Source: Sarcomyxa edulis (Eukaryota > Basidiomycota > Agaricomycetes > Agaricales > Mycenaceae). From it: a stretch of DNA of 64,000 bases. Of this stretch, positions 58,285-64,000 are shown in pieces. The translations under genes were made by a program, and so were the position numbers. The stretch is taken from NCBI GenBank assembly GCA_009761415.1, contig QUOL01000018.1, positions 186,001-250,000 of the forward strand, in the 5' to 3' direction. The notes below the pieces were generated by a model. The model was not told the origin of the DNA. It was given only the letters and a program-made list of their open reading frames with translations, and did not search any database. How positions within the stretch are numbered: the first letter of the stretch is position 1; every line of letters begins with the position of its first letter.

Positions 58285-60466
58285 TCAAGTACCACTGAAG
58301 AACGGTCGATTTTGGACCCAATGTTCTACTATAGTCTTCGTTATCGCAGGTTGGTCGTGTACGACCTGCAATCGCACATCGATTAGCACATCGGCATACT
58401 TATTTGCAAAAGCAATCCGACAGAAACTCACAAAATGACCCGCATCAGCGACCAAGATATAAGTCATATTACCTGCCCCTGGCCCGACTGAACGAACCGT
58501 AGCGATATCCGAGTCTTTCGTGGGCCAAGGGACATCATCTGCAGCGATAAACCGATCTTGCAATGGTGTCTGGAGTAACTTTAGCTACGATGGTGATATA
58601 TTTCAGGATTGTCCAATCGTCAAGAAGAAAAAATCGGGACGAACGAATGATATAATCCCAGGCCAAGCACAGTTAGCGTCTTGATCGCCAACAAGGTCTA
58701 GAAGACATATGAAGCGGAGTTCACTTTAGCTTATTCAACTTGCGACTCACGCAGCACTCTTATTCCATCCGTCAGTAAGGGCTCATACAACAGATGGTGA
58801 GGATGCATACTGAGGAAAGTAGAATCAGTGATTTCAATCTACGCAAGCGCGACTCGGAAAAGACTCACTCATCTCCAGCTGCGATGAATTCGCCGTTGAC
58901 AACATAACTGAGTGCTGTGAAATTCACAAAAGGCGGGACTCCGAGTTCCATTTTGGATCGCTCGGTATCCAGTAACGTCGTCATCCATGTAAGCTGAGGA
59001 TGACATATCATCGGATCGGTGGAGTTGCACTAATACACTCGGATTTCTGCTTGGGTACAGAATAAGCGGTGATACTCACTTACCTGTGACCGAACATCCT
59101 CGAGTACAGCTCCGTGTGTGTCACCTTCAGCGAGAGGCCAACACGCAGTAGCAGCACTTCGACGAGCACCGAGGGATTTCAACTGAAACGCCAACTCGAT
59201 CTTCTCCAAGCATGAAGGAAGGCGGGAGTACATTTCCGTACAAGTTGAGGAATTGTATATGTGGGTGTTGTAGCATCGGTGATGGAGGAGCCAGCGGAAA
59301 TGGGTGAGTAGGTTCTATATCACACGGTCACAGTTACAGTCGAACATCAGATGTGAATGTGATACGAGAGGAAGACGAGAAGGAGAACGCACGGATCCGG
59401 GATTACTGAGCATCAGTGATTCCAAGTTGATGTGAACTGGATATTTGTTGTATCCTCTGAGTTCGATTCCGAAACGACCACCGCGACGACCGATCGCGAT
59501 CGCGCGGTTGCCTTCTTGTATGGCGGTCGCGATATGGGGTACGTATATCCCACCATAGGAGCCTCCAGACACAACGAATTGATTTCTGGTACACCGTCCC
59601 AATCAGACTAAATATGTATGAGGATGGACTATGGATTATGGATGGACTCACTTGGCAAGATGGGGAAACAACCGAAAGAACTTTTGTAGAAAGTCGTACA
59701 CGTCGAGTGCAGCGGTTCGGCTGTTGTTGACTCTGGTTCCGTAGGAGAACCCGACGCCGATCGGCTGCAAATACGAAAGGATATCAAAAGTAAGTTTGAA
59801 GTTACGGAATTGTTTTCTGTGTCCTACGTGATCAAGAGCAAGCAAGTTGAAGTGTTCCGTCCACCTGTGTGGATTGTGTACGATTCCGTTCGCAGTGATG
59901 AGACAAGGAGATTGGCCGGTCAAAGTATTCATCAATGCAGTCGTCCCAGGGCCTCCTCCAATTGTCAAACTGGAACGCAAAATAAGTTCACATGGACGGA
60001 AACAACGGATGAAAGGTTACTCGCATGATAGGTGCGTCCCTGGAGTTCTCTTCAGCCTCGAAGTACCTATTTTTTGAGGTCACTTGATGTCAGACTGTAG
60101 CTTGAGACAAATACCGTCTCACCAAAAGAACGATCGTTTGGGCGTTTCTTTGCTATCGCCGTCCAGACCAATGTATCCCGAATGTGAGATGCTGGTGCCA
60201 TTTATTCCGCTACAGATTGTTTTGGGAGAGGTCACACTCGCATAGAACGTGTCTGCAGGAGGACTACGGTCCGAGCACAGATACTGATACTGGCCAGCTA
60301 TCACCAGAGCTGTTGCAGACAACACAAGCGTTGTTATCGATAACAAGATTACACGGTTCAGCTCTAGCGCGTGTAGCCGCATGCGCGATGGTCCTGAGCC
60401 TGGCACAGAGCTGTCCTCAAAAGGGCCTATTCCCCGACGTTTGCGGTCCAGTTTATTTTTTTCCAT
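58285..60466 (-). CDS. Serine carboxypeptidase (S10), membrane-anchored
   Basis: Carboxypeptidase Y/Kex1-type peptidase of the secretory pathway. The N-terminal ~45 residues are basic, then comes a hydrophobic helix LNRVILLSITTLVLSATALVIAG (60300-60355), suggesting a type II anchor rather than a cleaved signal peptide. Landmarks: SISHSGYIGLD, LTIGGGPGTTALMN (59910-59970), LLALDHPIGVGFSYG (59730-59850, joined across an intron), and the serine elbow VSGGSYGGIYVPHIA (near 59530-59580), where GGSYG replaces the usual GESYAG. The catalytic Asp is in LVGDQDANCAW (near 58680) and the catalytic His in VADAGHFVSF (near 58410). About ten introns. Catalytic residues are all present, so it is probably active despite the altered serine motif. 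The last exon boundary near 58330 is uncertain. Confidence 0.87.
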
Positions 60467-61372
60467 GTTTGAGAGTAAGTAACGACGAGGAGGGGGATGT
60501 GTCTCTCTCTCAAATGTCGCTCTTTATCCAGTATCTGATGAGCCCACGAAGAAGGACGCGGACTGCGAATCTGATAGAGTAGTGATTGATTCTACGGCGA
60601 ACTCGGTCCCCAGAGAGAGCGCTGGCCTTATTTATAGTGCTGATTGTGAGAGAACGTCAAGAGAACATTTCCGACGCGCAGAGAGCCAAAGTTGAGCATG
60701 ATGATATGGACGGAGATCCTTTCGAGTTAGATTCCATTATAGAGAATAATCGTACGCGTCAGATTTGCGTCTACTTGGAAGGACAGAAGGATGTGCATGC
60801 GCATCTTTGGTAAGGGACTACAAAGGGTTGAAAAAGGGAAGAGAATGCCGGCAGAGTTCGGCCTGAGCCTGGGAGCCTGGAGGGCTTCGACACACAACTC
60901 ACAATAAGGCTTGCCGACACCGGCTGCTGATTCGGATTTCCACTCTCATTTGACTCTCATGTACAGGTATTCTCTGAACTCTGGTGAGGTCGTCTCCTCG
61001 TTTTGTGTACCATAAGTATTACTTATTCTGATTACATATATGAGCTAATTTGCGCAGAATTGAAGTGTATATGTTGCTCACCGAATCATAGGACTTCCAG
61101 ATGTCATCTGTATGATATACCGATCCTCATGGTGTGTATCGTCGGACGCGCCATGATGTCCCCGCGCGTATGCCCGAGCATCGATCTCCGCCTTCTTCTC
61201 TGGTCCATGCTCCATGCATAAGCAGTTGACCCTTCTGTGTTCTACTGGTCACAAGGCTTAACTTGTGACTACTCACCAGCTTCCTCCCACCTGAACAACA
61301 CGGTCCGGACGACGGCTAATAGCTGCTCTTAAGCTCTGCTCGTAAAATGCACATGTCGTGGAACGACTCATC
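60467..61372. other. Intergenic region, divergent promoters
   Basis: About 900 bases between the carboxypeptidase (-) and the GH79 gene (+). An open frame 60586-60813 (+) has no recognisable domain. Confidence 0.45.
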
Positions 61373-63889
61373 ATGATTCTGTTCTCCTCTCTCCTCTTGT
61401 GTCTAGGAGCCCTACCGATCTCTCTAGCGACAAGTACAACCCTCAAACTCTCCGGTCCCGCCTCGCTCCCCCAAACCGCATCCTCACCTCTAAACCCCGC
61501 ACTAGCAAGTTTCAGCATCGAAACTGCATTCCTGATCGAATACATCGGTAACACCACCTCCCCAAACACTCTCACCCGTAATCTTCTCGACAATCTCGTC
61601 GCCCGTGCCGGGACCCCTGCACAAGTGCGTATCGGGGGGATCACAGCTGATTCTACGTATTGGGACGCGGAGCTTGATGTTGCGCTGCTCAATGGTGTTG
61701 ACGCTACGGGAGCTTTGCAGAATACGACTATTGGGCCGGCTTTTTGGGAGGCTGTCAGGACATTGTTGCCGAAGGGCACAAAGGTCATCGTTACCCTAGT
61801 ATGTTTCCTATTCAGTAAAAATCTCGACGATGCCTATGAATGAATGATCCATTGGTGTAGGATCTACAAGATCTAAATTACACCGGTGCTCTCAGCGTGG
61901 CACAATCCGCACTTGATGGTCTAGATCCTGGTCAAATCACTGCCTTTGAAAGTACGAATCGAAACACTCCAATCCTCCCTATACATCCCTCCTAACGAAC
62001 CTTGCTATTGCTTCCAGTCGGTAACGAACCAGACCATTACCTCTCATTCACACCACAAACCTACACCGCCATCTGGGAGGTTTGTCTCCGTCTCCTATCA
62101 CACTAACATCTCCGTGTCTATTGTTCTTCATGCTTACAATTGTCCTCGCACGTAACTTGAACTTACAACAAACCGTGCCACTGACAGCCCTGGGCCAAAA
62201 ACCTAACCTCCTCCCTCTCCCTCCCCCTCCCCGATTTCCAAATCGCAGCAACAGCCGAAGATCCTCTATGGCCATACAACACTCCCAGAGCGAGTTCCCA
62301 ACTCGATTGCGTCAGCGCGTTGGCGGCTGGTGCGAATGTGGATGGTGTGGTGAAGACTTGTAGTGAGCATACGTATCAGTATAGTGTCAGTCTTTCTTTC
62401 CTTTTTTTCTTGATGTTGGTGTTGGGGCTTCACATTCTATTCAATGAACCGTACATAGCTGACTGATAGACTTGTTGATAGGTGTGCGACCCTACGAGAG
62501 CAGCTGTAGCGACTCTACCTAATCTTGTAGGTCCCGTCATCTCATCATCCATTATCTTCCCTCATCCCGCAGCAATAACCTGATTTTCTCGAATCTCAGG
62601 TCAATCATACCCGCCTAGCACAGTGAGCTCCCCCTTCCCCTTCCCCTTCCCGCTTGCACTCCACCCTAAGTACTCCACCCTGATACACAAAATCCCAGAT
62701 ACCTAGACCTCTGGCAACCCCGTATCGACTCCGTCCGAACCCAACTAGGTCCTGATTCGTTCGTTATAGGTAAGTAGCTCGTATTTTTGTGTATGTATAA
62801 CTATTGACGAAATCACGTATTTCTATTGACGAAATCACAATTCTTTGACACTGGCAACTGGCAGGCGAATACAACTCGGTATCATGCAGCGGTAAAGATG
62901 GTGTTAGTAATACCTTCGGACAGGCTTTGTGGCTTGTAAGTCCAAGTTCCTTCCCTCCACCTACCCCTCGATCTATGTCTATGTCTTTGTGGTCTGATTC
63001 TTCGTTCGTCCGTCCGTTCATTCGTAGCTCGATACGACACTCTACGCTGCTTCGATCAATGTTTCGAGGTATCTATGCTACCCATTCATTCGTCCCGACA
63101 CTACTTAACGCGACTCCACCCGTAGACTATACATCCACCAAGGCGGCCCCCTAGCTCTCCAAAGTGCCGTCCAATTGAACCACGGAGGTCTTTCATTCTA
63201 CAACCTCTGGTGCGTTTTTTTCCGTTAGATTTCATACCGTTTACTTACTTATCCTCACCATGATACACAGGTACCCAATCCAAAACCAAAACGGCGATAT
63301 CCAAGTCTTCCCATCATACTCCGCCTACCTCTTCGTAGCCGAAGCTGTCTCTCCCCCCGTCTCACCCCCGCACTCAAACACACATACCCTCCGCATAGCG
63401 AACATATACCCCGGCCGACAACCCAACGGATCCACCATCACCACCGCAGGTGGGGATACCTCCATGGGTCAACTAGTCGTTTACGGGTTCTGGGAAGACT
63501 CGGACTCGGATAGCGGGACGACTCGAAGCCCGGAGTCGGACTTCCCATCGAGATTAGCTCTCCTCAACCTCGAGTTATTCAATTCAACACAAGAGGGGGT
63601 GGAGAGACCTGTGGTTTCGTTTGATGTTTCCGCTTTCATTCCTCCACCCCCACCTCCAACTCCTCATTCAAACAACACCAGCACCAGTATCCCACAACGC
63701 AAAGTGAGAGTACGAAGACTGCAAGCCCCCGGCGCAGAAATCACTTCAGGATCCCAGACGACGTGGGCCGGACAGGTGTTTAGTGCTGAGACGATGGGGG
63801 TAGCTGGGGGGGAGGTCGTGGAGGAGACTGTGGTGGGAGGTGTGGTTGATGTGGAGGCTTCGGGGGCGGCGTTGGTTTTTTTGAAGTGA
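61373..63889 (+). CDS. GH79 beta-glucuronidase-like glycoside hydrolase
   Basis: Secreted hydrolase likely removing glucuronic acid or 4-O-methylglucuronic acid from glycans such as arabinogalactan-proteins. The signal peptide MILFSSLLLCLGALPISLA starts at the ATG 61373 (a GTG at 61358 is in frame but less likely). Domain landmarks: RNLLDNLVARAGTPAQVRIGGITAD (61575-61650), KGTKVIVTL, the acid/base Glu in FEIGNEPDHYL (61945-62045, split by an intron), and the nucleophile Glu in FVIGEYNSVSC (62755-62890, also split). NTFGQALWLLD and SRLYIHQGGP (62900-63155) precede a C-terminal beta-sandwich. The insert of Pro/Ser/Asn near 63640-63700 lies in it. About ten introns. Stop at 63887-63889. Confidence 0.9.
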
Positions 63890-64000
63890 GTGATATGATG
63901 GTGTGAGGTTGATGATGATGGGAGCGCGGTTGGTACTAGTACCAGTACTAGTAATGGGGATGTGAGTGACTGAGTACATGGACTTTCACTTTCGATTGAA
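63890..64000. other. Window end after GH79
   Basis: Presumed 3' UTR and downstream sequence. It contains a short GTACTAGTACCAGTACTAGTA tract of alternating palindromes near 63932-63952. No gene is seen. Confidence 0.5.

Overview
The window looks like nuclear DNA of a basidiomycete fungus, most likely an Agaricomycete. Genes lie on both strands and are cut by many 50-60 nt introns with GT..AG borders. The gene set is fungal (GUP1, PBN1/PIG-X, APSES factor, SPX phosphate transporter). A ricin-lectin 'macrophage activating glycoprotein'-type secreted protein and an SRA-YDG protein fit Basidiomycota. All gene models were read by eye by joining conserved exons, so splice sites are inferred.

Left part (1-30 kb): the 3' end of a KAPA-synthase-like aminotransferase (+), an FAD monooxygenase (+), a GUP1-type MBOAT acyltransferase (-), a very intron-rich formamidase (-), a TPR protein (+), a phosphate/glycerophosphodiester-type MFS transporter (-), an isochorismatase-fold hydrolase (-), a MYND-finger protein (-), a Grx3/4 glutaredoxin (-), and Ku70 (-) divergent from a PP2A activator, PTPA (+).

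Middle (30-49.3 kb): ornithine decarboxylase (+), an APSES DNA-binding protein (+), an SPX-domain low-affinity phosphate transporter (-), a PIG-X/PBN1 subunit (+), a secreted lectin-domain protein behind a TATA box (+), an orphan two-exon gene (-) and a small secreted protein with eight cysteines (-).

Right part (49.6-64 kb): a complete tyrosine-recombinase retrotransposon of the Ngaro type, transcribed on the minus strand. It has gag, reverse transcriptase/RNase H and tyrosine recombinase ORFs, and the split direct repeats A1...B1-A2...B2. Both repeat pairs look identical over their full length, which suggests a young insertion. It sits in what was a ~570 bp divergent promoter between the small secreted protein and an SRA-YDG (methyl-DNA reader) gene. 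A serine carboxypeptidase (-) and a GH79 beta-glucuronidase (+) follow.

The genes form no obvious single pathway. Themes that recur are phosphate/phosphodiester uptake (two unrelated transporters), small-amide and polyamine nitrogen metabolism (formamidase, isochorismatase-fold hydrolase, ornithine decarboxylase), and secreted proteins on the right. Several 1-2.7 kb stretches (9.4-11.8, 17.4-19.3, 19.9-22.3, 33.2-34.5, 41.1-43.8 kb) show no gene I can support.
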